A stretch of DNA of 64,000 nt from positions 62,001-126,000 of the forward strand of contig CACBKA010000001.1 of the NCBI GenBank assembly GCA_902539745.1. Reading direction: 5' to 3'. Source of the stretch: an uncultured Pelagibacteraceae bacterium (lineage in GTDB: Bacteria > Pseudomonadota > Alphaproteobacteria > Pelagibacterales > Pelagibacteraceae). The notes under the pieces are model-generated. The model searched no databases. It had not been told where the DNA came from and saw only the letters and a program-made list of their open reading frames with translations. Shown here in pieces: positions 40,101-48,549 of this stretch (positions within the stretch are counted from its first letter, which is position 1; the number at the start of each line of letters is the position of its first letter). The position numbers and the translations under genes were made by a program.

Positions 40101-40835
40101 TTAGAGTATTTGGCTTAAGAAAAGTTTTGTTCTTTCATTTTTAGGATTTGCGAAGAAATCTTTTGTTTTGGCTCTTTCAACTATCATTCCTTCATCCATA
40201 AAAACTACTTCATCAGCTACTTCTTTGGCAAAACCCATTTCGTGAGTAACAACAATCATTGTCATACCGGCTTTTGCAAGATTTACCATTGCATCTAAAA
40301 CTTCTTTGATCATTTCAGGGTCTAAAGCTGAGGTTGGTTCATCAAAAAGCATAATTTTTGGTTCCATACATAACGCTCTTGCGAGAGCTGCTCTTTGTTG
40401 TTGTCCTCCAGATAGTTGTCCCGGAAATTTTGATGCTTGGTCAGCTATTTGAACTTGTTCTAATTGTCTCATCGCAAATTCCTCTGCTTTTTTTTTCGGA
40501 GTTTTCTTTACCCAGATAGGTGCGAGCGTACAATTGTCTAAAATTGATAAATGTGGAAATAAATTAAATTGCTGAAAAACCATTCCGACTTCTGCTCTAA
40601 TCTTTTCTATATCTTTTGTTTTTTCAGATAATTCATTGCCATCAACTATTATTTGTCCTTTTTGATGTTCTTCAAGTCTATTAATACATCTTATTAATGT
40701 TGATTTTCCAGAACCAGATGGACCACACACTACTATTTTCTGTTTTTCTTTAACTTCAAGATTAATGTCTTTTAAAACCTGAAAATCTCCAAACCACTTG
40801 TTAACTTCTTTCATTTGTATAATTGACTCTGACAT
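40101..40835 (-). CDS. aapP: General L-amino acid ABC transporter ATP-binding protein
   Basis: This is the ATPase of the polar/general amino-acid importer. Walker A is [26 protein letters not shown], the Q-loop region is [19 protein letters not shown], the signature is [15 protein letters not shown], and Walker B is [15 protein letters not shown], followed by [18 protein letters not shown]. Length is 244. It is last in the aapJ-Q-M-P order, one base from aapM. Confidence 0.95.
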   Translation of the reverse strand: MSESIIQMKEVNKWFGDFQVLKDINLEVKEKQKIVVCGPSGSGKSTLIRCINRLEEHQKGQIIVDGNELSEKTKDIEKIRAEVGMVFQQFNLFPHLSILDNCTLAPIWVKKTPKKKAEEFAMRQLEQVQIADQASKFPGQLSGGQQQRAALARALCMEPKIMLFDEPTSALDPEMIKEVLDAMVNLAKAGMTMIVVTHEMGFAKEVADEVVFMDEGMIVERAKTKDFFANPKNERTKLFLSQIL

Positions 40836-40836
40836 T

Positions 40837-42111
40837 CTATCTTTCCGTTTTATATTTTAATTCTAAATACTGACTATATTTACTCATAGCATAACAAATT
40901 GCCCAAAATAATATAGAGGCAAATATATAGCCTTCCATGGCATATCCGAGCCATTTAGGATTTGTTTTAGCCATTTGCAACATTCCGACCACTTCAGAAA
41001 GGCCAACAACAAAAATTAATGGTGTATCTTTCACCAGTGCTAGGAATGTATTTGCAATTCCAGGTATTACTAATTTTAATGCCTGTGGCAGAATTACAAA
41101 AATTTGCATTTTCCAATATCCCATTCCTAAAGATTTAGCGGCATCATATTGTCCTCTTGGTAAGGCTTGCAAACCGCCCCTTATAACCTCTGCAACATAA
41201 GCGGCCTCGAAAAGTATAATCGCTGCAATCACTCTAATGAGTTTATCTACAAAAGCGTCAGACGGTAGGAACATTGGAAACATAACAGATGACATAAATA
41301 AAACTGTAATCAATGGAACGCCTCTCCAAAACTCAATATAACCAATTGAAATATATTTAATAATTGGTAATTCAGATCTTCTTCCCAAAGCTAAAATCAT
41401 TCCTAGAGGAAAACAAAAAATTAAGCCAAAAAACGAGACAATAAATGTTAAAGATAATCCGCCCCATGCATTAGTTTCAACCCACTCAAGACCGAAAGAA
41501 CCTCCTGAAATTAAAAAATTAATAATAATAAATGCGATTATTGGATAAAGAATTGCATAATAAAAAGTTATATAATTTTTTAATTTACCTTTCATAAAAT
41601 AACCTACAAATGCAAATGCAATTAAAACAATGAATGCAGTGTTTATTCTCCAGTGAAAATCATTAGGATACATGCCGTACATAAATCTTCTGAACCATAC
41701 TTTTATATATGTCCAACAAGCTCCTTCGGTTGCCACACATGCTTCTTTTGTGTCACCAGAAATCGTTGCTTCAAGTATCATCCAATCTAAAGCTGGTGGA
41801 ATTACTAAAAGAGTAAGAAATATAATTATTAGGGTTAAACCTGCATTAAATGTATTATTATTTATATTTTGGTTAATTTTATCAACTATTCTATTACCTG
41901 AATATTCAAGCCTTATCATTTGCAAACCAACTAAACCTATTATCAAAGGAAAAAGGAAATTTAATGAGCCAGGTAAAAAAGTTAAATAATTAATATTAAA
42001 AAAACTTCTCAAAAAAACATCAAAAATACCCATGAAAATAAGAGCTGAACCTATATACAAATAGGTTTGAAAATTAGAACTAGTTGGTTTTAAAATATTA
42101 ATATTAATCAT
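40837..42111 (-). CDS. aapM: General L-amino acid ABC transporter permease AapM
   Basis: A 424-residue membrane subunit. The extended N-terminus includes four helices and a conserved periplasmic stretch ([38 protein letters not shown]), as in the AapM/YhdY subgroup. The C-terminal half is the His/Glu/Gln/Arg-type permease core with [12 protein letters not shown] and [29 protein letters not shown] (coupling EAA loop). It pairs with AapQ. Confidence 0.95.
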   Translation of the reverse strand: MININILKPTSSNFQTYLYIGSALIFMGIFDVFLRSFFNINYLTFLPGSLNFLFPLIIGLVGLQMIRLEYSGNRIVDKINQNINNNTFNAGLTLIIIFLTLLVIPPALDWMILEATISGDTKEACVATEGACWTYIKVWFRRFMYGMYPNDFHWRINTAFIVLIAFAFVGYFMKGKLKNYITFYYAILYPIIAFIIINFLISGGSFGLEWVETNAWGGLSLTFIVSFFGLIFCFPLGMILALGRRSELPIIKYISIGYIEFWRGVPLITVLFMSSVMFPMFLPSDAFVDKLIRVIAAIILFEAAYVAEVIRGGLQALPRGQYDAAKSLGMGYWKMQIFVILPQALKLVIPGIANTFLALVKDTPLIFVVGLSEVVGMLQMAKTNPKWLGYAMEGYIFASILFWAICYAMSKYSQYLELKYKTER

Positions 42112-42112
42112 T

Positions 42113-43264
42113 TTATTTTTCTTTAATTGCTATTTTTTTGTTGTACCAATTCATTAAAATTGAAATTGATAAGCTTAAGGTTAAATAAGTTAACATTGTT
42201 ATTGAAACTATCTCAATTGCTCTACCTGTCTGCATTAATGCTGTACCAGCAAAAACCAAGACAAGATCAGGATATGCTATAGCTGCTGCTAACGATGAAT
42301 TTTTAGTTAAATTCAAATATTGATTAGTAGTTGGTGGAATAATTATTCTTAGGGCTTGGGGCATTATAACAAGTTTGAGAATTTGATTAGGTGTTAACCC
42401 AACTGAAGCTGCAGCTTCTTTTTGACCTTTGCTTATTCCTTGAATACCTGCCCTTACACATTCTGCAACAAAAGTAGCGGTGTATAGAGATAAAGCCAAT
42501 ACTAACGCTATTAATTCGGGTGGAACACTTATGCCTTCAGCGTATATAAAAGACGTTTTAGACAATTGTTTTAAAACTGGAAATGTAACATCTAATTGAA
42601 CCATTCCAGTTATAAATGTTATCGCTGGAAATATTAATAGTAATCCAACTGAAATCAAAAGAACTGGAAGCTGTTGACCTTTTTCCTCTTGTAATTTTCT
42701 CGCATAATTTCTTATAAAAACAATAGAAATTATTGAGGCTAAAATTGAATAAATAAAGATATCAAAATTTTCCCATAATAAACGTGGAATATAATAACCT
42801 TTAACGGTTAAATAAGTGACGCCAAATAGAGGTTCTGTATTTTCAGGTAAAGGTAATGCTCTTAAAGCAGCATAGTACCAGAAAAATATTTGTAATAGCA
42901 ACGGAACATTTCTAAAAAATTCAACATACCAAGCAGCAGTATTTCTTATCAAATAATTTGGAGACAATCTTGCTATACCAACAATTACACCAATTATAGT
43001 GCAAAAAATTATACCTAAAACTGAAACTAAAATAGTGTTTAATAATCCAACTAAATATGCTTTTGCATAGGAATGAGAACCATCATATTCTATTAATGAA
43101 AATTGAACATCGAATGACGACTCTTGATTTAAAAATCCATAACCGAAATCAATACCTCTCTCTTCCATGTTCAGTTGTGCATTAATAGTGAAAAAGCCTA
43201 TCACTGCTAACACAAATAACAGTGTTAATAATTGAGGAATAATGCTCTTAATTCTATAATTCAT
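42113..43264 (-). CDS. aapQ: General L-amino acid ABC transporter permease AapQ
   Basis: A 383-residue membrane subunit of the AapQ/YhdX type. NMEERGIDFGYGFLNQESSFDVQFSLIEYD is a subgroup hallmark after the first helix. The core includes YVEFFRNVPLLLQIFFWYY and TATFVAECVRAGIQGISKGQKEAAASVGL (EAA loop). It is separated from aapJ by a terminator-like hairpin and starts 20 bases beyond it. Confidence 0.95.
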   Translation of the reverse strand: MNYRIKSIIPQLLTLLFVLAVIGFFTINAQLNMEERGIDFGYGFLNQESSFDVQFSLIEYDGSHSYAKAYLVGLLNTILVSVLGIIFCTIIGVIVGIARLSPNYLIRNTAAWYVEFFRNVPLLLQIFFWYYAALRALPLPENTEPLFGVTYLTVKGYYIPRLLWENFDIFIYSILASIISIVFIRNYARKLQEEKGQQLPVLLISVGLLLIFPAITFITGMVQLDVTFPVLKQLSKTSFIYAEGISVPPELIALVLALSLYTATFVAECVRAGIQGISKGQKEAAASVGLTPNQILKLVIMPQALRIIIPPTTNQYLNLTKNSSLAAAIAYPDLVLVFAGTALMQTGRAIEIVSITMLTYLTLSLSISILMNWYNKKIAIKEK

Positions 43265-43277
43265 CTTTTCTTATGTA

Positions 43278-43309
43278 TAAAAAAAAGGGCCAGATAAATC
43301 TAGCCCTTT
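43278..43309 (-). terminator. Intrinsic terminator/attenuator between aapJ and aapQ
   Basis: On the minus strand AAAGGGCTAGAT-TT-ATCTGGCCCTTT forms a 12-bp stem (one G-U) followed by a run of eight T. It lies after the aapJ stop and before aapQ in the same operon. It would let most transcripts end after the binding-protein gene, with some readthrough into the membrane genes. Confidence 0.85.
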
Positions 43310-43333
43310 CTTTTTAGTAATAATTATTAGCAA

Positions 43334-44371
43334 TTATCTTGCTGGTGGAACGTAAAGTATACCACCTTTAGTCCAAAGTTGATTTGGACCTCTGTCTGGT
43401 AAAATTCCAGTATCAGCTATATTTCGTTTGTAGCTTTCACCGTAGTTACCAACTTGCTTGATAATTCTTAAGCTCCAGTCGTTATCTAGACCAAATGCTG
43501 CTCCTAGTTCACCTTCAGCTCCAACTAGTCTTTTTACTGCTGGATTTTCTGAAGATTTCATGCTGTCAGCATTAGCAGATGTTATACCATACTCTTCTGC
43601 TTCGATCATAACGTTTAGTGACCATCTAACAATGTCTTCCCAAACAGGATCACCCTGTCTAACAACAGGTCCTAATGGTTCTTTAGAAATTGTTTCTGGT
43701 AATACTATATGATCATTTGGTTTGCTCAATTTAATTCTTTGAGCTGCTAAACCAGATTTATCAGTAGTGTATGTATCACATCTTCCTGCATCATATGCAG
43801 CTACGACTTCGTCAGCTTTTTCAAAAGTTACTGGCTCATATTTAATTCCTTTAGAATTAAAAAAGTCCCTCATGTTAAGCTCTGTTGTTGTACCTAAGTT
43901 TGTACAAGCTGATACACCTGCTTTAAATTGATTTACAGATGTAATACCAGAACTTTTTCTAACCATGAAACCTTGTCCATCATAAAAGTTTACACCAACA
44001 AAAGTTAAACCGATGTCAGCATCTCTTGATAATGTCCAAGTAGTATTTCTTGATAAGACGTCTATTTCACCAGATGTAAGTGCTGTAAATCTTTCTTTTG
44101 CGCTTAATGGAAAAAATTTAACTTTTCCAGAATCGCCAAGAGTAGCAGCTGCAACAGCTCTACATAGATCTACGTCAACGCCTGTCCAGTTTCCTGATGC
44201 ATCAGCATTAGAAAATCCCGGTAGACCTTGAGAGACACCACATCTTACAAAACCCATCTTTTGAGTTTTCTTAAGAGTTTTTGATTTTTTTGCAAACGCA
44301 CTAGTTTCGAAACTAACTAATAGTGCAATTGAAGTAAGCAAATAAACCAACGCTTTTAATGTTCTTAGCAT
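43334..44371 (-). CDS. aapJ: General L-amino acid ABC transporter substrate-binding protein
   Basis: A periplasmic binding protein of the AapJ/YhdW family. A signal peptide (LKALVYLLTSIALLVSFETSAFA) is followed by GFVRCGVSQGLPGFSNADASGNWTGVDVDLCRAVAAATLGD, LSRNTTWTLSRDADIGLTFVGVNFYDGQGFMV, ACTNLGTTTELNMRDFF and a C-terminal RGPNQLWTKGGILYVPPAR, all diagnostic. Length is 345. The start ATG is preceded by GGGG. Its promoter region holds a perfect 22-bp dyad. Confidence 0.95.
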   Translation of the reverse strand: MLRTLKALVYLLTSIALLVSFETSAFAKKSKTLKKTQKMGFVRCGVSQGLPGFSNADASGNWTGVDVDLCRAVAAATLGDSGKVKFFPLSAKERFTALTSGEIDVLSRNTTWTLSRDADIGLTFVGVNFYDGQGFMVRKSSGITSVNQFKAGVSACTNLGTTTELNMRDFFNSKGIKYEPVTFEKADEVVAAYDAGRCDTYTTDKSGLAAQRIKLSKPNDHIVLPETISKEPLGPVVRQGDPVWEDIVRWSLNVMIEAEEYGITSANADSMKSSENPAVKRLVGAEGELGAAFGLDNDWSLRIIKQVGNYGESYKRNIADTGILPDRGPNQLWTKGGILYVPPAR

Positions 44372-44400
44372 TATTTATCCCCTTTTTTATTGTTAACAAT

Positions 44401-44422
44401 AAATTACACTTGAGTGTAATTT
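44401..44422. promoter_or_regulatory. Perfect palindrome in the aapJ leader
   Basis: AAATTACACT-TG-AGTGTAATTT is a perfect 10-2-10 inverted repeat 30 bases upstream of the aapJ start and directly downstream of the candidate -10 box. It could be an operator for an unidentified regulator or a 5' mRNA hairpin. It has no following T tract toward aapJ. Confidence 0.5.
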
Positions 44423-44427
44423 TGCTT

Positions 44428-44456
44428 ATTATGTTTTATAAAATTAAGTACTTCAA
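44428..44456 (-). promoter_or_regulatory. Candidate sigma-70 promoter of aapJ
   Basis: On the minus strand TTGAAG (44456-44451) and CATAAT (44433-44428) are separated by exactly 17 bases, matching -35 and -10 consensus at 4 of 6 and 5 of 6 positions. The expected start would fall at the edge of the palindrome. In AT-rich DNA such matches arise by chance, so this is tentative. Confidence 0.35.
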
Positions 44457-44576
44457 GCTGTTAAAGTGGCGTCGTATAATGACACGATCAAATTAGGGTT
44501 ATAAATATATACTTTATATAGTTGCCCGAATTAAATTTAAGCCTAAATGGTGATTTCAACAATTTTTAGGTGTTAG

Positions 44577-44653
44577 TGGCGCGCCCTGAAGGATTCGAAC
44601 CTACGACCCTCGGTTTAGAAAACCGATGCTCTATCCAGCTGAGCTAAGGGCGC
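44577..44653 (-). tRNA. tRNA-Arg (anticodon UCU)
   Basis: Minus strand: GCGCCCT acceptor pairs with AGGGCGC, followed by G and an encoded CCA. The D arm is GCTCAGCTGGATAGAGC, the anticodon arm CGGTT-TTCTAAA-CCGAG gives TCT, and the T arm is GTTCGAATC. It sits between the aap and iron operons. Confidence 0.97.
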
Positions 44654-44677
44654 TCTAATTTAATTATATATACTTAC

Positions 44678-45748
44678 TTAAAAACATACCAGGTGGTCAA
44701 TAAAAATTGGAGTTTTAATTCCAAATTTTTCAGATTTCTCATGTTGATGAATATGATGGGAATGAACAAATACAGGTATTTTTTCATCAGTTACTGTTTT
44801 TAATGTGTAAATAAAATTAGTACCTCTAAATTTTCTATCAACAACCTCTAATTTCAATTTGCTTTGATCATCATGTCTTAAATCTTCTGGTTGTAATAAA
44901 AGTTTAACTTTTGACCCAACTGGAAAATTATTAACTAACTTTCCACGGATTTCTCCTAGTATTGGATGACTTAAACTATGTACTGCACAGTCTGTTTCGA
45001 CAACTTTAACATCAACAAAAACTCCTCTATTTAAAAATTTAGCCACCTCTAAAGAGTTAGGTTCGTGATGAATATTATAGGGAATATCGTACTGTTTAAG
45101 GGTTTGGTTTAATAATATTCCACATTTGTCACCCATAAAAAAAGCTTCATGTGAGTCATGCGTTACAATAATAGTTGTTATGTTAAATTCTTTTAAAATA
45201 TCTTTGATTTTTTTTTGAAGCTCTTCCTTTAAACTTGTATCGATATTTGCAAATGGCTCATCTAATAAAAGCAAATCTGGTCTAGAAAGCAATGATCTTG
45301 CTAACGAAACTCTTTGTGCTTCACCCGAACTAATTTGGTGAGGATATTTTTCTTGAACACCTTCTAAATGAAGTATTTTAATTAAGTCTTTATCTGAATA
45401 ATTGAATTTAGAACCGTTTTTTCTTTTTGCTCCAATATTAATATTTTCCAAGACATTGAAATGTGGAAATAAAGAATTATCTTGAAAACACATAGCGATA
45501 TTTCTTTTTTCGGGTTCGAGATTAAAACTTTCAGAAGATATTGTTTTTCCTTTAAGATTAATCTCTCCAGATTTTAAATCTTGTAAACCGGCAATAGTTC
45601 TTAAAATCGTAGTCTTTCCAACACCTGAGGGTCCTAACAAACATACAATTTCACCTTTTTCTTTTATTGATAAAGAAACATTGTCGATTTTGTTTTTCTC
45701 ACTTGCAACAAAAGTAGCGTTTTTAATTTCAAGAAAATTTGAGTTCAT
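44678..45748 (-). CDS. fbpC: Ferric iron ABC transporter ATP-binding protein
   Basis: A 356-residue ATPase of the iron(III)/spermidine-type CUT-like family with a C-terminal TOBE-like regulatory domain (about 240-350). Walker A is LGPSGVGKTTILRTIAGLQDL, and the FQDNSLFPHFNVLENI region and Walker B RPDLLLLDEPFANID are normal. The ABC signature is degenerate: ISSGEAQRVSLARSL in place of LSGGQQQR. It is the last gene of fbpA-fbpB-fbpC, 17 bases after fbpB. FbpC energises iron import. Confidence 0.9.
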   Translation of the reverse strand: MNSNFLEIKNATFVASEKNKIDNVSLSIKEKGEIVCLLGPSGVGKTTILRTIAGLQDLKSGEINLKGKTISSESFNLEPEKRNIAMCFQDNSLFPHFNVLENINIGAKRKNGSKFNYSDKDLIKILHLEGVQEKYPHQISSGEAQRVSLARSLLSRPDLLLLDEPFANIDTSLKEELQKKIKDILKEFNITTIIVTHDSHEAFFMGDKCGILLNQTLKQYDIPYNIHHEPNSLEVAKFLNRGVFVDVKVVETDCAVHSLSHPILGEIRGKLVNNFPVGSKVKLLLQPEDLRHDDQSKLKLEVVDRKFRGTNFIYTLKTVTDEKIPVFVHSHHIHQHEKSEKFGIKTPIFIDHLVCF

Positions 45749-45765
45749 TTGGATGTAATATAACT

Positions 45766-47382
45766 TTATTTTTCAGAAAGTATATATTTAGAAATAAATA
45801 ATATAAATATACTAGCCCATATAATTAGACATAAAGATGGAAAGGCAGCTGCTTCGAGTAAATCTTGCGCAGCATATGAGTAGGCTTTTGTTGCGAACGT
45901 CTCAAAATTAAAAGGTCTTAATATTAAAGTGATTGGAAGCTCTTTAATAATTTCCAAAGCTATTAAAACACCAACAAGTAAGATATTGGTTCTTAAATAA
46001 GGTAAATGAATTGTTGAGAATGTTTTAAGTTTTGAATATCCAAGAAGGTATGCATTTTCATCAATTGAATTATTTATTTTAGAGTAGCCAGACTTAATAC
46101 CATTGTAAGAAAGTGAAAAAAATCTTACGAAGTATGCAATCACAAGTCCAACTACAGATCCAATAAATACATTCTTAAAACTATTAAATCCAAAAATTGA
46201 ACTTAAAAAATCACTAAACCAAGAAATAAATGTTATAAATGCAACTGCTAAAATTATTCCTGGTAACGCGTAACCTGACACTGAGAAAGTTGATAAATAA
46301 CTAATTAGTTTATTTTTAGATACTCTATTTCCATAATTAGTCATAAAAGAAAATATGATCAAGAATAAACTAGATAAAAATACTAATAGCAATGTATTCA
46401 TATTTAGTGACCAAAAATTAATGTCCTGAAAATATTTTGGAAATTTTATAGTCCAATAAGTCATTTGAGAAACTGGAAAAACAAAACTACAGAAAAATAA
46501 AATTGAGCAAAAACAGGTCGCAAAAATAGATTTACCTCCCACTAACTGAATTTTAGGAATAGGCTTGTTGCCTTTTGAATTTTGATGATATTTTGCTCCT
46601 TTTCTTGATAGATTTTCAAGAACAAATAATAGAAGGATAAAAAATAATAAAACAAAAGATAATTGATTTGCAGTTGTTAAATCATCAAAAGAAATCCAAG
46701 CATTGTAAATAGCTGTGGTTAATGTTGAAATACTAAAAAAATCTACTGTTCCAAAATCTGACAGGGTTTCCATTGCAACAAGCGATAACCCCACTACTAT
46801 TGCGGGTCTTGCTGATGGTAAAATAATTTTAAAAAAACTTTCATATGATGATAAACCTAAATTTTTTCCCACTTCTATAAGATTATGAGATTGAAATATA
46901 AAAGATGCTCTTGTTAAAACATAAACATAACCAAACAAAGAGAAAGAAATTGAAAACATTGACCCAATTAATCCATCAAATTTAGGTATATTTTTATTAT
47001 AATCTCCTTCTCCAAATAAAAATGTTAATATACTAAATGCTGTCCCGTAATTTTCAAAAAAAGCAACTAAAGAGTAAGCGTAAATGTAAGCTGGAACGGC
47101 AAAAGACAATATCAACGCCCATTTAAAAAAGTTCACTCCAGGAAATTTATAAAAAGAAACAAAATAAGCTGAGGTTACACCAAATATAAAAGTTAGTGAT
47201 AAAACGCCTAATAAAATTAAGAATGAATTAGTTAAATACTTTAAAAGAAAAGTATCTGTTAAAAGATCTAAATAATTTCCTGTTGTATCAAAAAAACTTA
47301 AAAAAACTGTAAATATAGGTATGGCTACCAGTAAAGGCACTAAAAACGCAAAAATAACCCAAAAATTTATCCTCTTTATCAA
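45766..47382 (-). CDS. fbpB: Ferric iron ABC transporter permease
   Basis: A 538-residue fused permease with two six-helix halves, as in FbpB/SfuB. Each half has a coupling motif: ASFIFQSHNLIEVGKNLGLSSYESFFKIILPSARPAIVVGLSL in the first, and SIDENAYLLGYSKLKTFSTIHLPYLRTNILLVG in the second. It starts at a TTG (47382) with a full AGGAGG Shine-Dalgarno 4-5 bases ahead, directly next to a strong intercistronic hairpin. Confidence 0.92.
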   Translation of the reverse strand: MIKRINFWVIFAFLVPLLVAIPIFTVFLSFFDTTGNYLDLLTDTFLLKYLTNSFLILLGVLSLTFIFGVTSAYFVSFYKFPGVNFFKWALILSFAVPAYIYAYSLVAFFENYGTAFSILTFLFGEGDYNKNIPKFDGLIGSMFSISFSLFGYVYVLTRASFIFQSHNLIEVGKNLGLSSYESFFKIILPSARPAIVVGLSLVAMETLSDFGTVDFFSISTLTTAIYNAWISFDDLTTANQLSFVLLFFILLLFVLENLSRKGAKYHQNSKGNKPIPKIQLVGGKSIFATCFCSILFFCSFVFPVSQMTYWTIKFPKYFQDINFWSLNMNTLLLVFLSSLFLIIFSFMTNYGNRVSKNKLISYLSTFSVSGYALPGIILAVAFITFISWFSDFLSSIFGFNSFKNVFIGSVVGLVIAYFVRFFSLSYNGIKSGYSKINNSIDENAYLLGYSKLKTFSTIHLPYLRTNILLVGVLIALEIIKELPITLILRPFNFETFATKAYSYAAQDLLEAAAFPSLCLIIWASIFILFISKYILSEK

Positions 47383-47386
47383 TTCT

Positions 47387-47426
47387 CCTCCTAAATTTAG
47401 TCCCCGGAGGAGTCCAGGGACTAAAT
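47387..47426 (-). other. Intercistronic RNA hairpin overlapping the fbpB ribosome-binding region
   Basis: Minus-strand RNA AAUUUAGUCCCUGGA-CUCC-UCCGGGGACUAAAUU can form a 15-bp stem with one or two G-U pairs. No T run follows, so it is not a classic terminator. The apical segment CUCCUCC is the exact complement of GGAGGAG, the Shine-Dalgarno of fbpB that begins immediately after the stem. It may protect the fbpA message and limit fbpB translation. Confidence 0.7.
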
Positions 47427-47441
47427 TATTCTATTATAAAA

Positions 47442-48476
47442 TTACCAGCCGGCTTCGTTCATTACTTTCAAAGCTTTTGCTTGGAGTTTTCCATAATTAG
47501 AAACTTTTGTTTTTAGATCTTGTTTAAAATCTAAACCAAATTGTGCAATTAATTTATTTGCCTTAACATCAGGTATCATTGGATACTCAAAAGTATTGTT
47601 AACAATATGCTGTTGAGCTTCGGGGGTTAGAAGAAACTCTAACAATTTAACTGCATTAGCTTTATTAGGTGCGTGTTTTAATATACCGCCACCACTAATG
47701 TTCATATGTGTTCCTCTTCCATCCTGATTAGGGAAGAAAGGCATTACTTTTTTAGCTGCCGCTTGTTGTTCGGCACCTTTTTTTCCAGACAACATTAAAG
47801 CTAAGTAATAAGTATTTGCTACAGCCCAATCTGCTTCTCCAGCAGCTACAGCTAATATCTGTGCTCTGTCGTTACCAGTAGGTTTTCTAGCAAAATTATT
47901 TACCATCCCTTTGGCCCAAGCTGCAGTATTTTTCTCACCATTATTTTTAATAAGTGATGCAACTAAAGACTGATTGTAAATGTTGCTTGATTTTCTTATT
48001 ACTACTCTACCTTTGTATTTAGGATCAGCTAAATCTTCATAACTCATATTCCATGAAGGATTAACTGTTTTTGGATTGTAATAAATTATTCTTGCTCTCT
48101 TAGCTATTCCAACCCAATAAGGTGATCTAAAGTTAGCAGGTACAACTTTTTTTATAGCTGCCGAACTTGCTCCCTTTTGAAACATTCCTTCTGCTTGAAA
48201 AGCTCCTAATCTGCCAGCATCAGCAGTTATATAAATATCTGCTTTGCTGTCCTTCCCTTCTTCTTTTATTCTCTTTTGTAATGCTTTATCTTTTCCAGAT
48301 ACTACATTTACTTTTATTCCAGTTTTTGATGTAAATTTTTTATAGAGCTGAACATCAGAATCGTAATGTCTTGCACTAAAAACATTCACTTCATTTGCAA
48401 AAACTGAATTTGCAACTAGTAAAGCAGAAAACAAACCAACAATAGCTAGCCCAATTATTCTAATTAACTTATTCAT
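47442..48476 (-). CDS. fbpA: Ferric iron-binding periplasmic protein
   Basis: The substrate-binding protein of the iron(III) importer (FbpA/FutA/IdiA family). A signal peptide (KLIRIIGLAIVGLFSALLVANSVFA) is followed by NEVNVFSARHYDSDVQLYKKFTSKTGIKVNVVSGK, YWVGIAKRARIIYYNP and the tandem tyrosines of the iron site in VANTYYLALMLSG. The ORF track begins at 48488, but ATG at 48476 has GGAG 6 bases upstream and gives the cleaner signal peptide. A Fur-type box is 35 bases upstream. Confidence 0.93.
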   Translation of the reverse strand: MNKLIRIIGLAIVGLFSALLVANSVFANEVNVFSARHYDSDVQLYKKFTSKTGIKVNVVSGKDKALQKRIKEEGKDSKADIYITADAGRLGAFQAEGMFQKGASSAAIKKVVPANFRSPYWVGIAKRARIIYYNPKTVNPSWNMSYEDLADPKYKGRVVIRKSSNIYNQSLVASLIKNNGEKNTAAWAKGMVNNFARKPTGNDRAQILAVAAGEADWAVANTYYLALMLSGKKGAEQQAAAKKVMPFFPNQDGRGTHMNISGGGILKHAPNKANAVKLLEFLLTPEAQQHIVNNTFEYPMIPDVKANKLIAQFGLDFKQDLKTKVSNYGKLQAKALKVMNEAGW

Positions 48477-48510
48477 AGTTTTCTCCATTTGAGAACGATT
48501 ATCACATAAG

Positions 48511-48525
48511 TGATAATGATTATCA
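48511..48525. promoter_or_regulatory. Fur-type 7-1-7 operator upstream of fbpA
   Basis: TGATAAT-G-ATTATCA is a perfect 7-1-7 inverted repeat, the core form of a ferric-uptake-regulator site, 35 bases upstream of the fbpA start. An adjoining second dyad, ATTATCAC-ATAA-GTGATAAT (48498-48517), overlaps it, suggesting two bound dimers. The site lies in the 73-base gap between egtD and fbpA and fits iron repression of the importer. Confidence 0.85.
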
Positions 48526-48549
48526 ATGGCAAAAACGTCGCATACCTGA

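Noticed and set aside
44457-44576. Riboswitch upstream of aapJ
   Set aside because: I could not fold the stretch into any glycine, glutamine or SAM riboswitch core that I recognise; only weak short inverted repeats are seen.
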